From: Akanthomyces muscarius
Taxonomy: Eukaryota > Ascomycota > Sordariomycetes > Hypocreales > Cordycipitaceae
Length of the DNA: 64,000 bases
Direction: 5' to 3'
Assembly: GCF_028009165.1 (NCBI RefSeq)
Contig: NC_079241.1
Coordinates: 4,774,001 to 4,838,000, forward strand
Shown: positions 1-9,664 of the stretch, piece after piece
Layout of the letters: every line of letters starts with the position of its first letter
Position numbering within the stretch: position 1 is the first letter of the stretch
Notes under the pieces: generated by a model
What the model was told of the DNA's origin: nothing
Databases searched by the model: none
What the model saw: only the letters and a program-made list of their open reading frames with translations
Position numbers and translations under genes: made by a program

Positions 1-1271
1 TTGAAAGCGTGCTGAACCTGCTGGCTGACAACCTCCCCAAAGCGGCAAACTATTTCTTCGGTTACATGATACTGCAAGCGTTGAGTACTAGCTCCGGTAC
101 CTTGCTGCAGATTGTCTCGCTTCTGTTTTGGTTCATTATCGGGCCAATGTTTGACAGCACGGCTCGAAACAAGTGGGCGAGAAACACGAACCTTAACAAT
201 GTGCAGTGGGGTGCCTTCTTCCCTGTTTATACAAACTTCGCCTGCATCGCAATCTTCTACTCCATCATTTCACCTCTGATTTCCATCTTTGCGATAGTCA
301 CTTTCGGCCTTCTATGGCTGGCTCAGCGCTATGCGATGGTGTACGTGTACCGCATGGAGCACGATACCGGCGGCGTCTTATACCCACGAGCCATCAACCA
401 GACTTTCACCGGTTTGTACTTTATGGAGGCATGTATGGCGGGGCTCTTTTTTATTGCAAGAGACCAGAACAAACAAGCCTCGTGCATTCCGCACGGTGTC
501 ATCATGTTGGTTGTCATGTTCTTGACCGCGGTGTACCAATATCTCCTCCATCAATCATTCTCGCCGCTGTTTCGTTACCTACCCATTACATTTGAAGACG
601 AAGCCGTTCTACGCGATGAGGCATTCCAGCGAGCTCAAGACGCTAGACTGGGCGTAGACGACGACGACGACGACGACGACGACGAAGAAGACATCAAGGA
701 ACCACACGGCATGCGGGAGAAGTCTCCATCTCTGATGGAAGGCGAAGAAGGCATCGAGCTGAACACGATGCAGCAGGAAAACCGTCGTCCGACCGGGCTG
801 CGTCCCAATCCTATGAAGCAGGTTGGTACGTGGGCGGTGCAAGGTGGCAGGCAAATGGGGGGATGGGCCAAGGGCGGAGGAAACCAACTGTTGCGTCTGA
901 CCAAGGCCGACCGCAACTCCCAGGCTGCGCAGTACCGTCGGGCGCAGCGTAAAAAGGATCTCGAGGCGCAGCGCGCAATGGGTAATGCCCTTTTCGGCGG
1001 TGTCCACGACGAAATCGAAGATCTTACGCCCGACGAGAGAGACATGCTGACGCGGCACGCTTTCCTGCACTCTGCCCTACGAGCCCGCCGCCCGGCTGTC
1101 TGGATCCCACGCGACGACCTGGGCATTAGCGAGGACGAGATCAAACGCACGCGCGCGTTCAGCAAGCACATCTGGATCAGTAACGAAGGCACAGCGCTCG
1201 ATAGTAAAGTGCGCGTGATCTACGGCAGGCATCCGCCCGACTTCTCCGAGGTTGACGTGATCAATCTTTAA
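1..1271 (+). CDS. CSC1/OSCA-type (DUF221) calcium-permeable channel, C-terminal part
   Basis: This is the 3' part of a gene cut by the left window edge. The frame is open from base 3 and the stop TAA is at 1269-1271, giving about 422 visible residues; the GTG at base 9 is only an internal codon. The first ~180 residues carry several hydrophobic helices typical of the RSN1/CSC1 seven-helix domain, including the segment IFYSIISPLISIFAIVTFGL. The family forms osmosensitive cation channels in plasma or internal membranes. A long hydrophilic tail follows, with a run of about ten Asp encoded by a GAC microsatellite (about 657-686), then basic/Gly-rich stretches and a final segment with VWIPRDDLGIS. 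The tail is probably cytosolic and regulatory (inference). The N-terminal half lies outside the window. Family call is secure; the exact paralogue is not. Confidence 0.88.
   Translation, partial: ESVLNLLADNLPKAANYFFGYMILQALSTSSGTLLQIVSLLFWFIIGPMFDSTARNKWARNTNLNNVQWGAFFPVYTNFACIAIFYSIISPLISIFAIVTFGLLWLAQRYAMVYVYRMEHDTGGVLYPRAINQTFTGLYFMEACMAGLFFIARDQNKQASCIPHGVIMLVVMFLTAVYQYLLHQSFSPLFRYLPITFEDEAVLRDEAFQRAQDARLGVDDDDDDDDDEEDIKEPHGMREKSPSLMEGEEGIELNTMQQENRRPTGLRPNPMKQVGTWAVQGGRQMGGWAKGGGNQLLRLTKADRNSQAAQYRRAQRKKDLEAQRAMGNALFGGVHDEIEDLTPDERDMLTRHAFLHSALRARRPAVWIPRDDLGISEDEIKRTRAFSKHIWISNEGTALDSKVRVIYGRHPPDFSEVDVINL
657..686 (+). repeat. GAC microsatellite coding poly-Asp
   Basis: About nine consecutive GAC triplets followed by GAA codons lie inside the cytosolic tail of the CSC1-like protein. 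They encode an acidic run whose length could vary between strains without shifting the frame. Confidence 0.9.
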
Positions 1272-1947
1272 GCGAACAAAAAATAACCAAAACAAATTGG
1301 CATGATACGGAGCACTCTTTGGCAAAACCGACATCTTCATCAGACACGGACTATTCTTTTCTTTTTGCACACCGTTTATAAACCTGCTTGTTGATTTTTT
1401 GTTCTCTTCTTTTCTTTTCAGCATACGAAATCATTGCTTCTGGCGCGGGTCCCTTTTGTTTCAATACCTTTTTGGTTCTTCAAAATTGCGTCGTTTTATT
1501 CGTTCGAGACCTTTTTTTCTTAGTATCATTTAGAGTGGCAGACGGTAAACCGGATAGGATAGAAATGTGTGGATAAACATGAATGGAGTAGGCCAGTATT
1601 TTTTTTATCGAAATTTTCTCTAAAACTGACTATATCATGTGAAAGTTGAGAGAGATGGTGTGAATCTAGAATCTATTCATGTAAAATTATATGCACGTGG
1701 CGAGATGTATTACCCGAACCACGCTGTATATCTAATGCTAAAACGCCCCAATCCAACAAGACATGTATATAAATAGGTCTTGGCCGTCCGAGGAGCCCCA
1801 TGCCGGATGCATGCCGCTCATGCAGTTATTAAAAAAAATATGGTGTATGTGATTGTCCAAAAAAAGGACGCAGAAAGAAGTCGCCACCCGAAGACGCCAA
1901 AGAAAACAAAGTCCAGCCTAGCCTAATCCTCGAAATGCCGTTCGTCA
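1272..1947. other. Convergent 3' intergenic region
   Basis: This AT-rich stretch lies between the stop of the CSC1-like gene (+) and the stop of the CLD1-like gene (-). It holds the 3' untranslated regions, with T-rich tracts near 1500-1520 and 1597-1620. No coding signal or structured RNA was seen. Confidence 0.7.
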
Positions 1948-3471
1948 TCAATGATCGTTGTTCTTTTTCGACGTGGCGTACACGTCATCCATTTCCTTTT
2001 GCAGAGCATCGTTGAAGAACTCGGCATTGTCGAGGTACAGGTGATGACCGGCCTTGGGCACGATGACGACCTTGACGCTGCCGTTTTCGCTGCGCTTCTC
2101 CTCGTCGGTGGCGCGCACGAGGGCCTCCTCCTTGGCCCGCTTCAGCTTCTCCTCGGACGCAAGGCCGCCGGCCACGTCCATCCAATCGTTCTCGCCGTAC
2201 ATGAAGACGATGGGGAAGCCCGTCTCCTTTTTGGCGGGGCTGCCGGGGAGGGGCTGGCGGCCAACGTCCTGGATGCGGTTGATGACGGGGCGGCGGGCGT
2301 AGGCGCCGGGGGCGAGGATGTAGGCGAGGGCGTACTCGCCGCTGCCCTTTTGCTTGAAGATGGAAAAGGCGTAGTCGTGCAGGGCCCGGGACTCAGCGGC
2401 GGGCAGGTGGCTGAAGCGGCGCGAGGTCCAGCCCGAGACGAAGCGCGGCCCGAGGGGCCCTGTCATGCGGATGATGCTAAAGGGCGAGACGTTGGCATCC
2501 CAGAGCCAGACGAGCCAGCTGGGGATCGGCCGCTTCGGGGCGGAGGGCGCGCCGCCGCCGGCCTTGGGCGAGGCGGCGGCAGCAGCAGCAGCCTTGGCGG
2601 CGGCGGCACTGTCGTGACCGTTTTCGGTGACTTGCTGCTGGTCCTGGGTGAATTCGTTTTCGAGCGTCGACACGTCGGGCTCGGGCATAGAGGCGTTGAC
2701 GGCGTAGGGGTCCTCGGGGATGCCGACGGGCGAGGCGAGGATGAGCTTCTTGAGGTGGCCGGGGTACTTGAGGGCGTAGGAGACGGCGAGGTAGCCGCCG
2801 AGGGAGTGGCCGAGGAGGGTGAAGCGCTCAATCTTGCGCTTCTGGCGCCACTCCTCGAGGGCGTCGATGAACCAGTCCTCGGCCTCGACGACCTGCTGCT
2901 CGCGGTCCTTGGCATGGATGCGGAAGGCAGGCCGCGACGAGTTGCCCATGCCGAGCATGTCGAGGGCGTAGAGCTTCAGCCCGGGCATGCGCGACATGGG
3001 CTCGAGGTTCTTGTAGAAGAAGCCGAGCCCGGCGCCGTAGCCGTGGACGACGACGAGCGTCTCCTCGGTCTTGTCGCCAATCTTCTCGACGCAGACCTCG
3101 TTGAGCGCGCGGTTCTTACCCGAGAGCTGCACCATTGTGCGGCGCCAGACGCGCGTGCCGAGAGGGTCGGGCGTCGCCGACGACGCATTGGGGTTCGAGG
3201 CGCTGTCGGCGGCTTCTCGCAGGGTCGGGATGAAGGAGAGTACTTTGCGCTCAACCATGGGAGGTGTGACGCTTGTCCACTAGAGGGAGGAGGAGGAGTC
3301 AGCTCGTGGGTTTTCCGGGGTCCGCACGCGACAGGATGTTCTTACCCATTGATAGGCGGCTTCTTTGTAGCCAAGAGGGAAATAGACCGAGGGCGGGCGT
3401 GTCTCTCGTGTTTGCTTTATTTGGCTGGTGTCATCCTGCTGGGAGCGCGCAGAGCCATTTTCGGCAGCCAT
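1948..3471 (-). CDS. Alpha/beta hydrolase, CLD1/ABHD4-5-type lipid acyl hydrolase
   Basis: Two exons are inferred: 3346-3471 and 1948-3279, with a 66-bp intron (3280-3345, GTAAGA...CTAG). Splicing joins YKEAAYQW to WTSVTPPMVERK in frame, a conserved N-terminal pattern of the fungal family that an intronless model starting at 3258 would lose. The protein is 485 aa from the ATG at 3471 (context AAGATGG); an in-frame ATG at 3561 would add 30 residues, some basic and possibly mitochondrial-targeting. It has the oxyanion segment VHGYGAGLGFF (about 120-130), nucleophile elbow GHSLGG (199-204, Ser201) and GHHLYLD with an HX4D arrangement (His454 to Asp459). A low-complexity Ala/Pro insert lies mid-protein. 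Yeast Cld1 deacylates mitochondrial cardiolipin and ABHD4/5 relatives act on other phospholipids; the exact substrate here is inferred. Confidence 0.86.
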
Positions 3472-5300
3472 CTTGGCAATCTTGGAGGCGGTGGGAAAGG
3501 ACGATGCCAAGGTGATGCGCGAACGTTGGAAGAAGACGGTAGCTTTTTGCTGTCTGAGCATCCCGACTTTTTGGTCAAAGAGGGCCGTGACGGGGCTTTT
3601 AAACAAAAAGCCCCAGACAACAGCCGTTGTGCCTTGATTGCGTAAACTCTAGTTTGGGAGGTCGAACAAAGTCCACCAGCGGCCGGGGCGGCGGTCGATA
3701 AGGCCGGGTCGGGGTGAGAGGCTGTGTGTGGTGGTGCAGCGCTACACAGGTACCTAGGTAGGTAGGTAGTTATCCCGCGGCGCTGACAGGGCTGGAATTA
3801 TTAGGAGTCCACGCGTCACAGGCGTAATCCGCCGCAAGAGAGGTGTGTGTGTGCTGTGCAGTTGCGGATATTCTAGAAGGAAAGCCCGCCCGGATTTAAG
3901 AATGCTGGCGTTGTGTTGCGTAACTAGTGGTTGCGCTCGCTGAGAGTGTGTACACGTATCGGAGTTTGCGTCGATCCGGTTTCCGACGCTACGGCTCGAC
4001 GCGGGATCAAGCGTTGTTCATGGCAGAGCAGGGCTGATAGAGAGGGAGCAAATCGATGACGGCGGCGTCGTCTATGCGAGTGCGAGGGAGATTACACTGT
4101 CCGAGAAAGATGTAGAGGGAGCAATTGAGATGGATGGAGATGGAGGAAGAGGGGATTTTTTTTTCTGGTAACTGCCTACTGGATCGGTTGGGACAGCCCA
4201 TCGATGACAGCTGCTAATGATCTTGCCACTGTCGAGTGTCCACCAGACCAACTCATTACTACCTTGGCTGCTGCAAAAGGGGCACGAGATGTGCTGTACC
4301 TACCTAGTAGCCTGTGAGCTGGGGCCAATTACTGGCACAGTCACTGTAACGTGTCGAGTGCTTGGGGCAGCCTGGCGCTACGATGGACCGGGCGACCGCT
4401 GAAAGTCCCTTATTACCTAGGTACAAACCTACCTACCAGGTAAACTGCTGGGGCTTGCAGACGACGCTCGATCGCTGTTTTTAGTTGGGGCACGTTGGGG
4501 CGCTGGCGGCCAGCAACGCCTCTGTCAAGGCCCTTCCTTGGCCCTCAAAGCATTCACATGCCCCGCCAGCTGGCAACCGGCTTGCAACGACAACAGTGGG
4601 CTTCCCCCAACGTGTGCTGATGGCTGGCCCAGCGGTGCCGGAGGTCCCTGCCCTGAGCAACTCGGAGGCTGAGGTCCCTGCCACATTTGCTCACTGCTCA
4701 GCCGCCTGCTACGATAGCGGGGTCAATGGCTTTTTTTCCCGCGTTTCTGGCCTGCCTGCCTGCAAGCCGCCTCTTCGTACTCGCTCTCGCTCTGCCACTT
4801 AACTTTCCACTTCTCAATGACGTCCATCTTCTCCGCCAGTGGACCCTCCTACTAAGTCCTCCCCCAGCTTCTCAGCCGCCGCTGTATTTTACTGGCGTCT
4901 GACCTTGAGGTGGTAGGTACCTAGGTAGGGACTCGCATCAGCCGAGACCCGCCACCTGCGCCGGCCCATCCCTCGCCTTTTTTTCCCTTGTCCGTGACAA
5001 ACGTTGCCGAGCCAGATTAAACACCCGATCGCCGCATTGCTCCATTGTCCAAGGCGACTTCCACGCCTAGATGCCTGTCAACATCCATTCAATTGTGCCT
5101 TAGAGATCGACCCCCCCGTCCCCGATCCCCCTCTGCCGTCTGCCAGGACCTGTCGCGTGCGGCGCGGGCAACCAGACCTACCTGCATCATCGGGCTGCCG
5201 CGCCGAGTAGCTAGCTCTGCCACCATCACGCACGGCATAATATCCTCATTGCCGCCATAATACCTAATATACGTCTAGTACACCACAAAACGGCACTTCC
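3472..5300. promoter_or_regulatory. Divergent promoter region between the CLD1-like gene and spo7
   Basis: This 1.8-kb region separates two divergently transcribed lipid genes and contains both promoters and leaders. It carries three perfect copies of the palindrome TACCTAGGTA plus flanking AGGTAGGT/ACCTACCT steps. No open frame in it looks coding. Confidence 0.6.
3748..4927. repeat. TACCTAGGTA palindrome cluster A
   Basis: Perfect copies of the self-complementary decamer TACCTAGGTA are at 3751-3760, 4414-4423 and 4918-4927. Most are extended by partial copies such as AGGTAGGTAG or CCTACCTACC. Function is unknown; a transcription-factor site or remnants of a small repeat family are both possible. 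Confidence 0.85.
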
Positions 5301-6602
5301 ATGACCGAGGACATTGACTCCATCGTCAAGGGTGCCCCCGTGGCCTCCCCGGCCATCAAGGCTGCCGCGGCCGCCACGGGCACCAGCCCCATCCTCCACG
5401 AAGACGTCAAGCAAGGCGACCCGTTGCACAACACCCCGAGCTCCCCGTCCATGATCTACCTCAACCTCCTCATCCTCGAGGCCTCCCTGCGAGCCCAATT
5501 CCTCGAACTGCGCGCCCGCAAGCGCCACCATACCTTCTTCCTCACCCTCCTCAGCGCCTGGATCTGCCTCTTCGGCTACAAGCTGTACTTTGCACCCCGC
5601 GAGGATGGCCAGGGCGTCGGCGGCTCCATCTACTGGGCCGTCGAGGGCGCCCAAAAGGTCTGCTTCATGGGCGGCATCATCACCGCTGTCCTCGTCTGGG
5701 CCACCGGCATCTGGGAGCGCGGCATCCGCTGGCCGCGCCGCTGGTTCGCCATTTCTAACCGCGGCCTGCGCAGCTTCAACTGCAAGCTGGTCCTCGTTCG
5801 CCGGCCTTGGTGGGCCGAGGCGCTCTCCTCTGTCGGCTTCTTCCTCACCTACGGGCTCTTCTCCCACACCGCCAGTTCCTCCTACCGGCACGTCGACCCT
5901 TCCCTGCTGCGCGAGGTCGAAAAGGAGCTGCAGCTCTCCGGCGACGGCCACTACCCGACCTTGATACTACCCCACGAAGATGACGTGCGAGGCGGGCACG
6001 AGGAGGATCTCGCGCCGGGCGGCGACTACGTCAAGCTGCTGCTTCTCGCAAAGCCATTCTCCCCGACCTTTCGCGAAAACTGGGAGCTGTACCGAACAGA
6101 GTACTGGGAACGCGAAAACGAGCGCCGAGCGCTGCTACGAGAAAAAGTAAAGGAATACGATGTCAGAATGGCCAAGGCGGAACACGGCTGGCTGTGGCGA
6201 CTGCCGTGGAAAAAGACGCAGATTAAACGACAGGAGCCGCCCAAGGTGCTTCACAAGAGCCACATTAGCATCGAGAAGATTCACAAGCGTCGCAGCAGCA
6301 GTGTCCGACGCGGTTCCGTCAGCTCAACCCGCAGCGGTACTCCATCCTTTGACCTCGACGACGGCCATCCGACATCCCGACGCACCGGTTCAATTTCAAG
6401 CTTGACCGAGAAGCGACGAAAGAAGGCCGGAAGTGTGCGCCAGTCGAGAAAACAAGGCTCAGAGTCGCGGTCGGTCACGCCAGATCTGCCCTCATCTCCC
6501 CTCTCTGGAGACGCAGCGGGCAAGAGGGAGGCTACGCCAGACAGCGGAAGAGTGCTGCGCAGTGCTAGTGGAACGCCCAGGGAAAGGAGCCAGGCGAAAT
6601 GA
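5301..6602 (+). CDS. spo7: Spo7-like regulatory subunit of the Nem1-Spo7 phosphatase
   Basis: This is an intronless 433-aa protein starting at ATG 5301 and ending at TGA 6600-6602. The N-terminal third has the Spo7 core: the helix MIYLNLLILEASLRAQFLEL (51-70), a first membrane span around 79-98 and a second around 119-138. These are followed by RRWFAISNRGLRSFNCKL (146-163), a conserved Spo7 block. Spo7 holds the phosphatase Nem1 at the nuclear envelope/ER, where the complex dephosphorylates and activates the phosphatidate phosphatase Pah1. The C-terminal ~170 residues are basic and Ser/Arg-rich, a fungal extension with many potential phosphosites, so the protein is longer than yeast Spo7 (about 260 aa). 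It is divergent from the CLD1-like gene. Confidence 0.92.
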   Translation: MTEDIDSIVKGAPVASPAIKAAAAATGTSPILHEDVKQGDPLHNTPSSPSMIYLNLLILEASLRAQFLELRARKRHHTFFLTLLSAWICLFGYKLYFAPREDGQGVGGSIYWAVEGAQKVCFMGGIITAVLVWATGIWERGIRWPRRWFAISNRGLRSFNCKLVLVRRPWWAEALSSVGFFLTYGLFSHTASSSYRHVDPSLLREVEKELQLSGDGHYPTLILPHEDDVRGGHEEDLAPGGDYVKLLLLAKPFSPTFRENWELYRTEYWERENERRALLREKVKEYDVRMAKAEHGWLWRLPWKKTQIKRQEPPKVLHKSHISIEKIHKRRSSSVRRGSVSSTRSGTPSFDLDDGHPTSRRTGSISSLTEKRRKKAGSVRQSRKQGSESRSVTPDLPSSPLSGDAAGKREATPDSGRVLRSASGTPRERSQAK

Positions 6603-7272
6603 GGTTGTTGTTACTGTGGTTTATGCTTCAAATAGCGGCTGAAGGCGTCAATTGAATGATATATTTAACCTCCTATGGTACTATTTCTGGTACATTTCGT
6701 ACGTGGTGTATACAAAGCTTCAGTAATCCTCAGCTTCCCCCTCGGCAATGCTTCCAGCCTGCAGCTGGGCTTGTACTGACATGCAATTGAAAGCTGGTAT
6801 TCGCAGGAAAATGCTGGACGCCGGAAATGCCGTTTCGTTTAATTTTCCTAAGCTGTTAGTTAGCTGCAAGGTCAAGCCCAATCCGCAATAAACTAGCTAG
6901 TTCCCCACAGATGACTGGTTTCTAGTCAGATTTTAATAGCCCATCCAACAGCCACCGTGACTCACAAAGCCTCAAATAAGTTGCAAATGGGTCCCAGAAA
7001 GGCAATTCCAACTGCAACGACGGGTTGCCATTGGGCCGGGTTACCATGTCTGCTCTTGCAGGTTCAGTTTTGCCAATGATTGTCGAAGAACGCTCAAGCC
7101 ATACACGGTGACTCAAAGAGGAGGTAATGGAACTAACAAGATCAACGTTATCATGGCCTAGATCGAAACGTCAAATTGCCTCTCTCAGTAACCATCTGTA
7201 AATTATAAATACATACCCCTCCGCTGTGCCTTCTTTCCCGAGCCCAGCACCAACAACACAGCACCGCACATC
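6603..7272. other. Intergenic region spo7-GNAT
   Basis: This holds the 3' end of spo7 and the promoter of the GNAT gene. Apart from the TATA-like element near its right end, nothing distinct was seen. Confidence 0.6.
7204..7210 (+). promoter_or_regulatory. TATA-like element of the GNAT gene
   Basis: TATAAAT lies 63-69 bp upstream of the ATG at 7273 and is followed by a C-rich leader. Position and sequence fit a core promoter with a short 5' UTR. This is inferred from sequence only. Confidence 0.5.
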
Positions 7273-7935
7273 ATGGCCAGCCAATCCACCACCGAGGTCT
7301 CGCACCTCGACGCACGCCTCGTCTCCAAGACCCTCCCCATTGTCCTGCGCACCATCCAGCCCGCCGACGCCGCGCGCTTCGCCGCCATCCTGTCCGACCC
7401 GGCCAACGCCTCGGACCCGCACGCCAAACCGCTCGACGCCGCGACCGCCGCGGCCATCATCGCCAAGCAGCGCGAGTCGGCCGCCGCGCCCACCGTCCTG
7501 GACCTTGCGACCGATGCCGTCCTCAGCGGGCCCAGCCGCATCAACATGGTCGTTGAGCTGCTCGACGGCCACCACGTCATCGGCCTCGGCGGCTACGGCG
7601 CCATCAAGAACTGGGTGCGTGACGGGAAGCCGCTGCGCGCCGGCGACGTCGGCGCCATGATTGACCCTGCGCACCGGGGCAAGGGGTACGCGACCGAGGC
7701 GATCCGTCTCGCGGTGGACTGGGCGTTTGCGCCGGCGCGCGAGGGCGGCCTGCAGCTGGACCTGGTGACGATTACGACGGGCGAGGATAATGCCGCCATG
7801 GTGAAGCTGGCGGACGAGAAGCTCGGCTTAAAGGGCAAGGGCACCCATCGTCCGTCGCAAGAGGAGGGGGGGGAAGAGGTGACGGAAGTGTATTATGAGC
7901 TTACGAAAAAGGACTGGCAAGAGGTTTCTGCTTAA
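7273..7935 (+). CDS. GNAT-family N-acetyltransferase (RimJ/RimL-like)
   Basis: This is an intronless 220-aa protein. The start context is ATCATGGCC. It shows the GNAT fold: PIVLRTIQPADAARFAAIL near the N terminus (strand 1/helix 1), a central strand GLGGYGAIKNW (104-114), then VGAMIDPAHRGKGYATEAI with the acetyl-CoA loop R/Q-x-x-G-x-G/A seen as RGKGYA (135-140). It ends with a strand region VTEVYYELTKKDW. The family transfers acetyl groups from acetyl-CoA to amines. The acceptor is unknown; in fungi such proteins act on small molecules, antibiotics or peptide N termini. The 3' end faces the GT31-like gene at 151 bp. Confidence 0.85.
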   Translation: MASQSTTEVSHLDARLVSKTLPIVLRTIQPADAARFAAILSDPANASDPHAKPLDAATAAAIIAKQRESAAAPTVLDLATDAVLSGPSRINMVVELLDGHHVIGLGGYGAIKNWVRDGKPLRAGDVGAMIDPAHRGKGYATEAIRLAVDWAFAPAREGGLQLDLVTITTGEDNAAMVKLADEKLGLKGKGTHRPSQEEGGEEVTEVYYELTKKDWQEVSA

Positions 7936-8086
7936 ATAGCGGCGAAGATGTGTAGTAAGAGGTGGCCGAATTGCTGGATTGTGATGATGAGATGATGAAA
8001 CAAGATCGAAAGAAGAGTATAAACGTCCGCGCTGCGACGTGATGAATAAATACAAGAAAAGAGGCCAAAGATTTCAACAAAGTTCT

Positions 8087-9664
8087 TCACTGTCGCTTGC
8101 CCTCGTTCCATATCAGAATAATGACCGAGTCCAGCTGCTCTTGCTTCTCTGCCTCCGAGACTCGCTTCTTGCGCGTGTTCTTCTTCACATACGCCTGCCA
8201 CACAGTCCCATCCTTATCCGCCGATGAATCCAGCAGCTTCCACACGTTCCGCGCGCCGCCGCCCGTGAGATGCACTCTACCGGCGCCGCCGGCATCGTTG
8301 AGCTGCAGCTGCGCGCTGAGCAGCTCCCGCCTCGCCCTATCCTGGCGCTGCCGCCCGCCCTGGATCCTGATCGGGCGCTGGTACTGACTGATGGACACGC
8401 CGTTGACGAGCACCCAGCTGTCGCGGAACAGGAAACGCTGTGCAAAGCACGCCTCGCCGCACTCGTCGGCAACGAGGTAGGCGCGGGCGAGGTCCAGGCG
8501 GCCTGGCCCGTGGCTTCGCAAGGCGATGGGGCGAGCACCGATTTCGAGGTCATCGAGCCAGGAGGACTCTGACGAGTCAGCAGTGGGCGAATAGAGGCCG
8601 GGAATGACGTGCATGGGTAGCTCGCCGCGCGTGGTCATGCACGCATGCAGGAGGGCCGTCCAACGGAGCGCGTGGATAGACGAGTCGCTTGCCTCGTTCA
8701 TATCAGCGCACTCGAGGGACAGATAGCGACCGAGAGCGTCGTTGGAGAGGATAACCACGCCGCCACCGCTGGTTGACAGCTTGCCATCCCGCGCCGCCCA
8801 GTCCTCCTGCTCGCTCGGCACGCCAATGTATACGCTGTCTTGCGAGTCGTATGCGTCCAGCTTCTCGTCTAGATACGACAGACTGGGAAAGAATATGGCA
8901 TCGTCAATCAAGACAAACCACGTTTTCGCAATTCCCACGGCCAACAGGGCCAGTCCATAGGTATGTAGCTCCCCGGCAAGCTGCGCATATCGCGTTGCGG
9001 TGGACAGCGCGTCGCCGGAATTGTACACCATGGCCGGAATGGCCAGCGCCTCCAGCGCACTCTCAGCTTCTTCTATCTGCTCGTCGTCGGCCCTGTCCAG
9101 CATGATCACCAAGTGCGCGCCATTTCCATCCTCCCGGCCGTCCGTTAGCCACCACTGCCAGTTTTTGAGCATGGCGCGGTCATCCTCCATCAGTCGCTCA
9201 TATGTAGTGGAAACACCAAACAAATACCGCGAGGCATCAAACTGGCCAGGGCGCCAGCCCTGTGGCGATGGCAGCGCCAGCGTCTCGAACGCGGGTGCCG
9301 GCGAGCTACGGTCGCTGCTGCTGCGCGAGTCGAATAGTCTTGGTTCTCGCGGCTGAAAACTACGAGACAGGCGCGTAACGGACTTCCATTTCTCCTGGCT
9401 CTGCGTCGATTGGATGCTCCACGCTGCCCACTCAACCTGTGGTGAAAGGTCGTGCTTGCGAATGAGTTCGGCGAGATAGTTGTCTGTCGCAAAGCTCAGC
9501 TCGCTCGAGTTTCCGCCGTGCTGGCTCGCAAAGAGGTGCGAAAAGTCAATGTCCAAACTCCATGCCTGGAAAAAGAGAATGGTGTAGGCAAGGAGTCCAG
9601 AGATGAAAAGTATCGAGGTCAGCTTTCTGGAAACCGAAAATGGACTCGCGACCAGCTGTGTCAT
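8087..9664 (-). CDS. GT31-like (fringe-related) type II membrane glycosyltransferase
   Basis: This is a single-exon 525-aa protein from ATG 9664. A short cytosolic N terminus precedes one signal-anchor span (about 16-35, TSILFISGLLAYTILFFQAW), so a Golgi or secretory location is expected. The luminal part has LVIMLDRADDEQI, then TWFVLIDDAIFFPSLSYL (248-265), which aligns by pattern with the IDDDTFF metal-binding block of fungal GT31-like proteins. Later come GGGVVILSNDAL and a Cys-containing region (DECGEACF). Family members transfer sugars from nucleotide sugars. The third Asp of the usual DDD is Ala here, so activity or metal binding may differ. The donor and acceptor are unknown. Confidence 0.72.
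   Translation of the reverse strand: MTQLVASPFSVSRKLTSILFISGLLAYTILFFQAWSLDIDFSHLFASQHGGNSSELSFATDNYLAELIRKHDLSPQVEWAAWSIQSTQSQEKWKSVTRLSRSFQPREPRLFDSRSSSDRSSPAPAFETLALPSPQGWRPGQFDASRYLFGVSTTYERLMEDDRAMLKNWQWWLTDGREDGNGAHLVIMLDRADDEQIEEAESALEALAIPAMVYNSGDALSTATRYAQLAGELHTYGLALLAVGIAKTWFVLIDDAIFFPSLSYLDEKLDAYDSQDSVYIGVPSEQEDWAARDGKLSTSGGGVVILSNDALGRYLSLECADMNEASDSSIHALRWTALLHACMTTRGELPMHVIPGLYSPTADSSESSWLDDLEIGARPIALRSHGPGRLDLARAYLVADECGEACFAQRFLFRDSWVLVNGVSISQYQRPIRIQGGRQRQDRARRELLSAQLQLNDAGGAGRVHLTGGGARNVWKLLDSSADKDGTVWQAYVKKNTRKKRVSEAEKQEQLDSVIILIWNEGKRQ

Noticed and set aside
1951..3645. 564-codon plus-strand open frame overlapping the CLD1-like gene
   Set aside because: It is the antisense shadow of a GC-rich gene, with Gly/Ala/Val-rich low-complexity translation and no motifs, while the minus strand carries a clear hydrolase.
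5226..5951. 241-codon minus-strand frame over spo7
   Set aside because: Antisense to the conserved Spo7 core; acidic low-complexity translation without domain signals.
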